Shown here piece after piece: positions 14,907-22,881 of a stretch of DNA of 64,000 bases; within the stretch, counting starts at the first letter, position 1; each line of letters starts with the position of its first letter. The stretch is from Chthoniobacterales bacterium. Lineage in GTDB: Bacteria > Verrucomicrobiota > Verrucomicrobiia > Chthoniobacterales > JACTMZ01. The translations under genes were made by a program, and so were the position numbers. The DNA is taken from NCBI GenBank assembly GCA_014879535.1, contig JACSRX010000025.1, positions 1-64,000 on the forward strand, given 5' to 3'. Below the pieces are notes generated by a model. That model was not told where the DNA came from. It searched no databases and was given only the letters and a program-made list of their open reading frames with translations.

Positions 14907-15704
14907 GTGACAGACCCGCAGGGACTGGCGCGAGCCCCTGCCGATCAAGATTTCTCGTGGCAGCCGTGGCCGGGGAGCCTCGTTCCGGCGTGGCGTGCGG
15001 AGATTGAGCGATGGGCGCGTGGCCGGATCGTGGTCGCCATGCTCTCGCTCGAACTCACGGGCCGGGCGCATGTGGTCGTTCGCATCGAGGAGGGCGGCGA
15101 GGTGGCCATGGTCGTGGGATCGGAGCACGCCAAGGGCCTGCGCGACGCGGCCAAGGCCCAGCAATGGGCCAAGGACATCGTGCGGCGCCTCATCGCGTCC
15201 ATATCGGCCACGCCGCTGGTAGCGGCCCCGAATGCCAGGGGAACGCCGGCAGTCAGCGGGGAGCCGATGGGTGGCGCGAGCGAAGCGAGCGCCACCCTCG
15301 GCCCCCGTTACCTTGTCCTCTATCACAACAAAATTCCTTCCTCTGAAAAACTCGTGGACAATGAGGACGATTTCGCGCACGCTCAGGGCCATGGACAGAG
15401 AAAACCCCGATCCGCGCCGGGCCTACAAGACCGCGTGGCAGCGCGAGAAACGGGCGAAGGTCAAGGCCGATCGGGGCGAGGAAGTGACGCTGTTTTTGCC
15501 CCGGAAGCTTTCGCGGGATCTGCGGGCCACGAAGCCCAAGGGGCTTGCGCTCAATCAATGGCTGGTGGCCGAGCTGCGGCACAAGGTGGCGACCAAAACG
15601 GCCCCGCCGGAAGTGCCACAGCAACCGGTGGCCAATGCGGAGGCTTCGTCTCTGTAAAAGGTGTCATGCCAACTATACATGACATACATTGTATGAAGTT
15701 ATAA
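14907..15704 (+). CDS. uncertain ORF in accessory segment
   Basis: An open frame beginning at a GTG after a G-rich stretch. The first 100 or so codons read like protein (for example LVPAWRAEIERWARGR, VVVRIEEGGEVAMVVGSEHA, QQWAKDIVRRLIASIS). After about 15300 the frame reads through a 9-bp inverted repeat and then overlaps the better-supported small gene at 15391-15657 in another frame, so the true gene may have lost its stop codon or be broken. No family is recognised. Treat as a possible remnant. Confidence 0.3.
   Translation: MTDPQGLARAPADQDFSWQPWPGSLVPAWRAEIERWARGRIVVAMLSLELTGRAHVVVRIEEGGEVAMVVGSEHAKGLRDAAKAQQWAKDIVRRLIASISATPLVAAPNARGTPAVSGEPMGGASEASATLGPRYLVLYHNKIPSSEKLVDNEDDFAHAQGHGQRKPRSAPGLQDRVAARETGEGQGRSGRGSDAVFAPEAFAGSAGHEAQGACAQSMAGGRAAAQGGDQNGPAGSATATGGQCGGFVSVKGVMPTIHDIHCMKL
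15269..15297. repeat. 9-bp perfect inverted repeat
   Basis: GGGTGGCGC (15269-15277) and GCGCCACCC (15289-15297) around an 11-nt loop. No T-run follows on the plus strand, so it is not an obvious terminator. It lies inside the uncertain ORF. Confidence 0.6.
15391..15657 (+). CDS. small ribbon-helix-helix-like protein
   Basis: An 88-aa basic protein. Residues about 31-68 (EVTLFLPRKLSRDL, then GLALNQWLVAELRHKV) follow the strand-helix-helix plan of ribbon-helix-helix (Arc/MetJ-type) DNA-binding proteins, preceded by a charged helix (RAYKTAWQREKRAKVK). Such proteins act as antitoxins, plasmid partition or mobilisation accessory factors, or autorepressors; which applies cannot be told. An ATG at 15361 would add ten residues. 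It is the last gene in the segment bracketed by the 15-bp direct repeats, one copy of which begins 17 bp after its stop. Confidence 0.6.
   Translation: MDRENPDPRRAYKTAWQREKRAKVKADRGEEVTLFLPRKLSRDLRATKPKGLALNQWLVAELRHKVATKTAPPEVPQQPVANAEASSL
15674..15688. repeat. 15-bp direct repeat, right copy
   Basis: TATACATGACATACA, identical to 14540-14554; here its end forms part of a local palindrome CATACA-TT-GTATG (15683-15695 region). No transposase or integrase lies between the copies. The interval 15705-15766 shows nothing further. Confidence 0.7.
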
Positions 15705-15766
15705 GTTATTGCCTCCAAGACAGGAAATTGCCGAACTGTGGATAACTTGGGGACACTTTTTGGAGG

Positions 15767-16231
15767 TCACCAACGGCTGCATGGGTGCACCGCCAAACGG
15801 GCATTGAGATAGCGCGAATCGTCCGAGACTTCCTTCCCGATCCACGCCGGGAGCTCCACCGCCTCATCTTCAGAGTCCAGTTCGATCTCGGCCACGACCA
15901 ACCCGGCATTGCTGCCGCCGAAGACATCGATCTCCCAGACATGCGGTGTCTGCGGCACGATATGGCGGACTTTTTCGACAACTCGCCCCCGGCACAATTC
16001 CATCAGTTCATCCGCCTCGGAAACCGGAATGGCGTATTCGAACTCCGCGCGCCGGAGACCTTCGGCTTTCCCCTTGATGGTTATCCAAGCCTCGTCCCCG
16101 GCGATCCGCACCCTCACGGTGGTTGTGTCGTCAGTCGCCAGATAGCCCTGACGCACCATGCGGTGCTCCGTGACGCCGGAACGCCAGCCGTCGTCCCGAA
16201 CAAGGAATTTGCGCTCGATTTCCACGCCCAT
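15767..16231 (-). CDS. CYTH domain protein (triphosphate tunnel metalloenzyme)
   Basis: A 154-aa CYTH-fold protein with the signature EIERKF at residues 4-9, VRVRIAGDEAWITIKGK in the tunnel, and WEIDVFGGSNAGLVVAEIELDSEDE near the end. These small stand-alone CYTH proteins hydrolyse inorganic triphosphate or nucleoside triphosphates; some relatives are adenylate cyclases. The start at 16231 puts the signature at the N-terminus; the longer upstream frame overlaps the divergent promoter region and was rejected. Confidence 0.9.
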   Translation of the reverse strand: MGVEIERKFLVRDDGWRSGVTEHRMVRQGYLATDDTTTVRVRIAGDEAWITIKGKAEGLRRAEFEYAIPVSEADELMELCRGRVVEKVRHIVPQTPHVWEIDVFGGSNAGLVVAEIELDSEDEAVELPAWIGKEVSDDSRYLNARLAVHPCSRW

Positions 16232-16336
16232 AAATGAGCGCAGGCATTCTTTCCCCGCAGCTTGCGTTTGGCGAGCATGGGTTGCAAAGCCTGCGTTCTT
16301 GCCCGCCCGGCCCCGGGCGTTCACTCTTGGCCCGCG

Positions 16337-16687
16337 ATGGACAACTTCCAACAAACTCTCGTGCACATCGGCACCGGGGTGGATGCCATGGGGGTCGCCG
16401 TGATCGTGATCGGACTGGTGGTCGCCACCGTCAAATCGCTGTTCACCGCACCCCCGGCCGGCCTCGACCGCTACTCCGTTTACCGCCAGCGCCTCGGCCG
16501 GGCCATTCTGCTCGGCCTCGAGCTGCTCGTGGCAGGAGATATCATCAAAACCGTCGCCGTGGCCCCCACCTTGGAGAACATGGCCGTGCTGGGCGCGATT
16601 GTGGTCATCCGCACATTCCTGAGTTTCTCGCTCGAGCTTGAGATCAACGGACGGTGGCCCTGGCAGCAGAAGCCGGCATCGTCATGA
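16337..16687 (+). CDS. DUF1622 family membrane protein
   Basis: A 116-aa inner-membrane protein with three hydrophobic segments. The pattern YRQRLGRAILLGLELLVAGDIIKTVAVAPTLENMAVLGAIVVIRTFLSFSLELEINGRWPW is typical of DUF1622, whose function is unknown. It overlaps the next gene by 4 bp (ATGA), so the two are co-translated. It is divergent from the CYTH gene with 105 bp between starts. Confidence 0.88.
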   Translation: MDNFQQTLVHIGTGVDAMGVAVIVIGLVVATVKSLFTAPPAGLDRYSVYRQRLGRAILLGLELLVAGDIIKTVAVAPTLENMAVLGAIVVIRTFLSFSLELEINGRWPWQQKPASS

Positions 16688-17469
16688 GCAGCGGCCCTGC
16701 CGAAGGCAAATTCTGGACCCGGCTGGAGCGCTTCGCCCCATGGCTCGGCACGCCCGGCGTGCTCAAGGCCGTGGTTTTGCTGAATGCCCTGACGTTTCTG
16801 CTCGTCAGCATGGAGCCGGCTTATGCCGCCAACCTGGCCCTGATTCCCGAAAAGATCATGCAGGGCGAGGTTTGGAGGCTCGCGACCTACATTTTCGTGC
16901 CCCAGACGCAAAGCTGGTTCTGGATTTTCTTCCTCCTGCTGTTCATGTGGTTCCTGGCCAGCGCACTTGAGCAGCATTGGGGCCCCATAAAGCTGAATAC
17001 CTTCTATCTGCTCGGCATGACCGGCTGCACCATCGCGGCCTTTTTCTTCGGCGGCGGTTCCTCGAACACCTTCCTCAATCTTTCCCTCTTCTTCGCGTTT
17101 GCGACCATTGCGCCGAACTACGAGATCTTCCTGTTCCTGATCGTGCGCGTGAAGGTGAAATACATCGCTTGGGTGCTGGTCGGGATTTATGCGCTGCAGT
17201 TCGCCCTCCTGCCCCTTTCGGCCAAAATGGCGATGATTGCATCCATGGCCAACTACGTGCTGTTTTTCGCCCCCGGTTTTTTTCGCGACACCCGTGAACG
17301 CCAGAGAAATGCGGCACGCCTGCAGAAGTTCCAAGCCGATCTGCCCGAGTCCGTGCACCGTTGCACCGTGTGCGGCCGCACCGAGCTTGCCGCCCCTGAG
17401 ACGGATTTCCGGGTGGCTGCCGACGGCGAGGAATACTGCACCGAGCATCTGCCGAACCGCCCCGGCTGA
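16684..17469 (+). CDS. rhomboid-like membrane protein, probably without protease activity
   Basis: A 261-aa protein with about six transmembrane helices in the rhomboid layout (for example EKIMQGEVWRLATYIFVP in the loop region and LEQHWGPIKLNTFYLLG). The catalytic serine motif GxSG and the histidine of the sixth helix are not seen; at the expected places are TFLNLSLFFAF and IASMANYVLFF. A C-terminal cytosolic tail holds CTVCG and a later EYCTEH, which looks like a small zinc-binding motif. This suggests a pseudo-rhomboid that binds rather than cuts membrane proteins. It is translationally coupled to the DUF1622 gene. Confidence 0.75.
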   Translation: MSSGPAEGKFWTRLERFAPWLGTPGVLKAVVLLNALTFLLVSMEPAYAANLALIPEKIMQGEVWRLATYIFVPQTQSWFWIFFLLLFMWFLASALEQHWGPIKLNTFYLLGMTGCTIAAFFFGGGSSNTFLNLSLFFAFATIAPNYEIFLFLIVRVKVKYIAWVLVGIYALQFALLPLSAKMAMIASMANYVLFFAPGFFRDTRERQRNAARLQKFQADLPESVHRCTVCGRTELAAPETDFRVAADGEEYCTEHLPNRPG

Positions 17470-17478
17470 CCTCCTCCG

Positions 17479-19437
17479 TCACATCTTCCGGGACGTCCGG
17501 GTGTGCTGGAACATGCTGTCGATGTGCGCTTGGTATTTTTCCGTGATGACGTGCCGCTTCGGCTTGAAGGTGGCTGTCAGCTCGTCGCCAACCTCGAAGG
17601 GCTTGCCAACCAGACGCCAGACCTGGACGAATTCGAACGCCTTGAACCCCTGCTCCCTGCTGACCATGCGGCGGATTTCCCCGCCGACCAGTTCGGACAC
17701 CCGCTCATCCGCGGCCGCTTCCTCGAGGGAGGTGAAATCGAACCCCTGCACCTTCAATTCGGCGAGCGCGGGAACCACCAAGGCGCCGAGTTGCTTTTCG
17801 TCCTGACCCACGACCATGCATTGCTCGATGAAGCGCGATTCGAGCATCTGGGCCTCGATCGGCACGGGCTCCACGTTTTCCCCGTTGAGCAGCACGATGG
17901 TTTCCTTCGACCGGCCGAGAATCTTGAGGCAATCGTTGAAAGTCACCATGCCGATGTCCCCGGTGTTCATCCACTCGTCCTTGAGAACGCGCCCGGTGGC
18001 TTCGGGATCCTTGTAGTAACCCTTCATCACCTGCGGGCCCCTGGCATGGATCTCGCCCTTGAGTCCCCTGCCCCCGCCGCGCGAGAACTTGGCGGGGTAA
18101 AGCACCTTGCCCGTCCCCGTCTCCACGATGCGGATCTCGGTGTGCGGCCACGCGGGACCGACCGTGCCGATGATCAGCTTGCGCCATGTCCTCACGGCGA
18201 GAACCGGCGATGTCTCGGTCATGCCGTAGCCTTCCAGCACGGGGATCCCGATGTAGTTGAAAAATTCATCCACATGCGGCGGAAGAGCGCCTCCGCCGGA
18301 GACCGTCCCGCAAAAATTGCCCCCGACCACCCCGCGGAGCTTTTTCAGCACGAGCGCATCAAGCACCGCATGGGGAATGGCATACACCGCCATCGCCGCC
18401 AGGCTTCCCACGGCGCCGACCATGGATTGGATCCACGTCCGGCCTTCGAGATCAAGTTTGCGCCCGGTGAGGAAAAAGCGCGCCGTCTGGAATTCCCGGG
18501 AGCAATGGTAGGCGGCATGGAACAAGGCGCGCCGGAGAAGCGGTTGGTCCGACACATTGTTCAATATCCTCTGGTAAAGTCCCTCCCACAGGCGCGGGGC
18601 CGAAGCCATCCACGTCGGACGAACCTTGCGCAGGTCTTCCCCGACCGTGCGCAATCCGGTGTAATACGTGCAGGCACCGCGGCTGATCGTGACCATCTCG
18701 AACACCCGCTCGTAGCTGTGCCAGACGGGAAGAATCGAGAGGATCCTGTCCTGCGGGGTGAGATCGAACGGCAGATAACGCACTTGGGACAGCATGTTGT
18801 CATGCGTCAGCATCACCCCCTTCGGTGTGCCGGTGGTTCCCGACGTGTAGATGAGGGTGAAAATGTCATCGCCCTTGATCTGGGCGATGCGCTCCTCGAT
18901 CACCCGGTCCCCCGCGGCCCGCAAATGGCGCCCCCGCTCAAGCAGGTCCGCCAAGCGCAGCACCCCCGACCCCTCCGGAGGCTCGCCCTCGATGAGAATG
19001 ATGTGCCTGACCTTGGGTAGCGACACCTGCGCCTCGAGGATGCGCTGCAGGACTTTCTTGTCCTCGGCGATCACCAGCACTGAATCGCTGTGGGCGACAA
19101 TGTAGGAGATGTCCTGAACGGTCACATCCGCAGCCCGCGGCACATCCGCGCCGCCGCACAGGAGCACCGCGCAATCGCAGAGCATCCATTCGGCTCGGTT
19201 GTCGGAAATCAGAGCCACCTGCTGGCGCGCCTGGAGTCCCAGCTCGATGAAGGCCGTCCCCAGCGCGCACGCCTGGTCATACAGCTCGCGGTAGGTCCGA
19301 GCCTTGAAGTCCCCGCCCGCCGCCCTCGTTGCCACCGCCGGCTGCTGCGCATAAACCTCGCCGGCCAACCGGTAAAGGTCGGCGATGTTCTTCGCACGAT
19401 CGTAAATGTGACGGTCTGTCGTTTGCGGGGAGGCCAT
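17479..19437 (-). CDS. long-chain acyl-CoA synthetase (AMP-dependent synthetase)
   Basis: A 652-aa ANL-superfamily enzyme that activates fatty acids to acyl-CoA through an acyl-adenylate. The P-loop-like FTLIYTSGTTGTPKGV, the GYGMTETSP motif and the C-terminal hinge GRSKETIVLLNGENVEPVPIE are present. The C-terminal part follows the long FAA1/FadD15 type rather than E. coli FadD. It converges on the rhomboid-like gene (9 bp apart) and is divergent from the secreted GH13 gene. Expected at the inner face of the membrane, feeding exogenous or recycled fatty acids to lipids or beta-oxidation. Confidence 0.92.
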   Translation of the reverse strand: MASPQTTDRHIYDRAKNIADLYRLAGEVYAQQPAVATRAAGGDFKARTYRELYDQACALGTAFIELGLQARQQVALISDNRAEWMLCDCAVLLCGGADVPRAADVTVQDISYIVAHSDSVLVIAEDKKVLQRILEAQVSLPKVRHIILIEGEPPEGSGVLRLADLLERGRHLRAAGDRVIEERIAQIKGDDIFTLIYTSGTTGTPKGVMLTHDNMLSQVRYLPFDLTPQDRILSILPVWHSYERVFEMVTISRGACTYYTGLRTVGEDLRKVRPTWMASAPRLWEGLYQRILNNVSDQPLLRRALFHAAYHCSREFQTARFFLTGRKLDLEGRTWIQSMVGAVGSLAAMAVYAIPHAVLDALVLKKLRGVVGGNFCGTVSGGGALPPHVDEFFNYIGIPVLEGYGMTETSPVLAVRTWRKLIIGTVGPAWPHTEIRIVETGTGKVLYPAKFSRGGGRGLKGEIHARGPQVMKGYYKDPEATGRVLKDEWMNTGDIGMVTFNDCLKILGRSKETIVLLNGENVEPVPIEAQMLESRFIEQCMVVGQDEKQLGALVVPALAELKVQGFDFTSLEEAAADERVSELVGGEIRRMVSREQGFKAFEFVQVWRLVGKPFEVGDELTATFKPKRHVITEKYQAHIDSMFQHTRTSRKM

Positions 19438-19522
19438 GACGAACGCTTAAAGGCAGCGGAAACCGCCCGCAGCCGCAAGGGAAACATTTGCCTTCGAGCC
19501 CCCCCCATGTAAACAAAATGGG

Positions 19523-22270
19523 ATGTTGCAGTGGCGCGCTCATTCCCGGCTGCCCGCTCCTCCCGCCTGTTTGACGGCGGTTCTTCCCGTTGCGCTGCTG
19601 TTCGCTGGCATCTCTCCCCTCGCCGCACAATCGAGCCTGTTCCCGGGCCAGCTCGGGGCCATTGTGGAAAAAACTCCCGCAGGCAAGCCCAAGGGAACAA
19701 CCTTCCGCGTCTGGGCGCCCAATGCCCACAGCGTTGCAGTCACCGGTTCATTCAACAACTGGGACAAACGGCGTGATGCACTGAAGCAGGAGGGCAAAAC
19801 GGGCATCTGGTCGGGCGATGTCCGCGGGGCCAAACCCGGGGACGAATACATGTTCGTCATCAACGGAAACCTTGAACGCAAGGACCCCCGCGCCCGCCAG
19901 GTCACGTCTTCCAACGGGCGCGGCGTCATCTACGACCGCGATGCATTCGACTGGGGCGACACGGCGGATTACCAGTCATCGGCGTCTCTCAAGGACCTCG
20001 TCATCTACCAGCTGCATCCGGGGACATTCTTCGATCCGGATCCGCGCGACGACGATCCGGGCACCCTGCGCGACGCCATAACCAAACTGGATCACCTCAA
20101 GGAAATGGGCGTGAACTGCGTGCTGCTGATGCCCGTCAATGAATTCCCCGGAAAGCACAGCTGGGGTTACAACCCGAGCGACCAATTCGCCGTGGAAAGC
20201 TCCTACGGCGGTCCGGACGCCCTCAAGGAGTTCGTGAAGGCCTGCCACGAGCGGGGCATCGCCGTGCACCTTGACATCGTCCACAACCACTACAATCCCG
20301 ATGGCGCCGGCCTGTGGCAATTCGATGGCTACGAGGGGGGGGACACGAAAGGCGGCATCTATTTCTACACCGACGGCAAACGCGGCAACACACCATGGGG
20401 ACCGCGCCCGGACTTCAGCCGCCCCGAAGTTCGCGAGTTCATCGCCGACCAAGTGCGCATGTGGTTCGACGAATACAAGATCGACGGTCTGCGATGGGAC
20501 TCCACAGTCAACATCCGCGCCGTGGACAATGGCGCCGAGGTCAATCCGGACGGCGAGCGTCTTCTCCACCGCATCTCCCGCATGATCAGGCAATCCTATC
20601 CGGGCAAAATCAGCGTCGCCGAGGACTCGGTGGGCGACCCGCGCTTTGACAGCTCCTGGGAGTATGACTTCCACCACGGAGGCGACGGCGGAGTCGTGCC
20701 GCAACTGGTGAAATCATCCGATGCCGCGCGGCAGGTTGACGACATCGCGCGCCGCATCCCCTCCGGCCTCGGCTTCCGCCGTGTCATCTATACGGAGAAT
20801 CACGATGAAACCGGACGCCTCAACGGCAAGCGACGCATCATCACCGACGTGGATGAGGATCACCCGCACAGCCTGGTGGCGCGCCGCAAGCACGCACTCG
20901 CAGGGGTGATCACGCTGACGGCTCCGGGCGTCCCCCTGATTTTCATGGGACAGGAGCTTCTCGAGGACAAGGAGTTCCATGACAGCAATCCTCTCGATTG
21001 GCAACGCGGAGCCGACGCATTCCACGCCTACCAGCTTTTCAGGGACCTCGTGCACCTGCGCCGGAACCTCGACGGACGCAGCGCCGCCCTCACCGGGACC
21101 AACACGCGCGTCGTGAGGTCCGACGAGCAGAGCAAATTGATCGCCTTCCGCCGCTATCTCCCGGGGAGGCCCAAAGAGGATGTCTACGTGGTCATGAATT
21201 TCTCCGGCGATCCGGTCGAAAACTTCCCCCTCACCTTCCCCAAGGCCGGCGAGTGGAACATCCTGCTCAATACGGACGATCCGAAATACGGACGCGAATT
21301 CACCGGCGTGGCCACCACGGGCATGAGAACCGACAGCACGCAAAAGATCGCCGTCTCCCTCGCACCCTACAGCGCCCAGATATTCGGCCTCACCAAAATC
21401 GAGCCCTCCACGGTGGATCTTGCGGAACTTCGCGACGAATGGGACGTCACCCACGGCATGGCCCAGGAGGCACCGGCCGGGGACGAACCCGAGAAGGAAT
21501 TCGTCTTCGAGGAGCCTCAATACGAGGAGGTCGCGTTGGAATCGAAGGCCAGGAAACTGGTGGTGACTGCGAACTTCACGCAGCCGAAACCTTGGGATGC
21601 GGGGAACGACGACATGCGCATGGGACTCGTCGAGGACCACATCTGGCAGGCCGAGATGGGATTCACCAACGGCCGCAACATCGAATTCAAAATCGTCAAC
21701 CCCCTCACCGGCGAAGAATACGGCGGCACCGGGTTGGACCCGGGAGTGCTGCCGGTGACCGGCACGGCAACCGAGCAGGGTGCACCCATCCTCGCCGCAG
21801 GCCCCCTCAACGGCGACTACATCCTGTCCTTCAATGACAGGACCCTCCGCTACCGCTTCGAGCGGAAGGCGGCCAGCCGGTTCGGCCGAATGAACATCAT
21901 GGGGAATTTCAATGGATGGAGCAGGAATGCGGACCCCCTCTACATGGTTGATGACCACATCTGGCGCGCGGAGCTGGAAGTCGAGCCGCACGAGGGCCTG
22001 GAATTCGTGTTCATCGCCGACGGCTCGCTCGAAAAGCAGTGGGGCGACGACCAGTCCTCCCACGGCAGCCTGCCCGCACGCGGAACAGCCGCGGAAATGG
22101 CGGAGACGATCAAGATCACGGCACCCGTGAAAGGTCCGCACCGTTTCACCTTCAATGAGGAAAGCGGCGAATATTCGGTGGAGCCCCTCGATGCCGCCGA
22201 GATGGCTCCACTTCCCGACGTGCCGGCGCCGCGCCCCGTCGAGGAAATCCGCCGCGTGTCAAAGAAATGA
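19523..22270 (+). CDS. secreted GH13 alpha-glucan enzyme with early-set/CBM48 domain
   Basis: A 915-aa protein with a signal peptide (cleavage likely after PLAAQS, about residue 37). Residues about 60-125 form an early-set CBM48-type domain (FRVWAPNAHSVAVTGSFNNW). The GH13 barrel follows with nucleophile D326 (GLRWDST), acid/base E367 (SVAEDSV) and D428 (YTENHDETG). The layout resembles branching or debranching enzymes more than plain amylases. After about residue 640 come two further beta-rich modules, one again like a glycogen-binding domain (MNIMGNFNGWSRNADPLYM). Secretion of a branching-type enzyme is unusual. Branching versus hydrolytic activity cannot be settled from sequence. It converges on the small membrane protein gene 13 bp away. 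Confidence 0.85.
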   Translation: MLQWRAHSRLPAPPACLTAVLPVALLFAGISPLAAQSSLFPGQLGAIVEKTPAGKPKGTTFRVWAPNAHSVAVTGSFNNWDKRRDALKQEGKTGIWSGDVRGAKPGDEYMFVINGNLERKDPRARQVTSSNGRGVIYDRDAFDWGDTADYQSSASLKDLVIYQLHPGTFFDPDPRDDDPGTLRDAITKLDHLKEMGVNCVLLMPVNEFPGKHSWGYNPSDQFAVESSYGGPDALKEFVKACHERGIAVHLDIVHNHYNPDGAGLWQFDGYEGGDTKGGIYFYTDGKRGNTPWGPRPDFSRPEVREFIADQVRMWFDEYKIDGLRWDSTVNIRAVDNGAEVNPDGERLLHRISRMIRQSYPGKISVAEDSVGDPRFDSSWEYDFHHGGDGGVVPQLVKSSDAARQVDDIARRIPSGLGFRRVIYTENHDETGRLNGKRRIITDVDEDHPHSLVARRKHALAGVITLTAPGVPLIFMGQELLEDKEFHDSNPLDWQRGADAFHAYQLFRDLVHLRRNLDGRSAALTGTNTRVVRSDEQSKLIAFRRYLPGRPKEDVYVVMNFSGDPVENFPLTFPKAGEWNILLNTDDPKYGREFTGVATTGMRTDSTQKIAVSLAPYSAQIFGLTKIEPSTVDLAELRDEWDVTHGMAQEAPAGDEPEKEFVFEEPQYEEVALESKARKLVVTANFTQPKPWDAGNDDMRMGLVEDHIWQAEMGFTNGRNIEFKIVNPLTGEEYGGTGLDPGVLPVTGTATEQGAPILAAGPLNGDYILSFNDRTLRYRFERKAASRFGRMNIMGNFNGWSRNADPLYMVDDHIWRAELEVEPHEGLEFVFIADGSLEKQWGDDQSSHGSLPARGTAAEMAETIKITAPVKGPHRFTFNEESGEYSVEPLDAAEMAPLPDVPAPRPVEEIRRVSKK

Positions 22271-22283
22271 CCGGTGGGACGCG

Positions 22284-22781
22284 TTACCTTTTCTTGGCAG
22301 ACGGATTTTTGGGTGGTTCGACCGGCCGCAGCACAACCTGGACAATGGTGAGAGGCTTTGATTCGCCCGCCGAGGCGATATCATAGACCCCCCGCTCGAG
22401 AGACTCTCGGAACAGGCTTTCCGCGGCTTTCGGGACATTGGCCACGATCCTCACGCTCTCCCCGTCGTTCCATGAGGCCGCGGTCCCACCAACCCCGTTG
22501 GCCAAGCGCACCACACGCTGCAACTCGGCCTCGAATTCAACAATCGGAACATCGCGCACGATGACCTCCTCACTCAAATGAGGAACAGGCATCGCCACAT
22601 CGGCCGCCCGCTCCAGGGAGGCCTTCAGCGCCTCCTTGTGTTCAACCTCAAGACGACCCTGCTCCCGGTATTCCGTCCACATTTTCCATCCGCCCGTCAC
22701 CATCAGGGCCAAGGGCAGCGCAAGCGCGGCCAAAACCACGGCGACAGCGATGAGAAGTTTGTGATGTGAACCTGTCTCCAT
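22284..22781 (-). CDS. hypothetical single-pass membrane protein
   Basis: A 165-aa protein with one N-terminal transmembrane helix (about residues 8-30, [20 protein letters not shown]) and a polar, probably periplasmic domain with a predicted helical stretch ([20 protein letters not shown]). The tail is basic (KNPSAKKR). No family is recognised. The start at 22781 was chosen because the upstream extension would run into the lepA promoter region. It is divergent from lepA. Confidence 0.65.
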   Translation of the reverse strand: METGSHHKLLIAVAVVLAALALPLALMVTGGWKMWTEYREQGRLEVEHKEALKASLERAADVAMPVPHLSEEVIVRDVPIVEFEAELQRVVRLANGVGGTAASWNDGESVRIVANVPKAAESLFRESLERGVYDIASAGESKPLTIVQVVLRPVEPPKNPSAKKR

Positions 22782-22881
22782 ACGGGCGGTGATTGTCGCC
22801 CAAGTCCCGCCCGTCGGCAATGCACTCCACGAGGTATTTGACCGGAGGCCGCGTCTCAAGGATAGTCACTCCCCCACCGTC

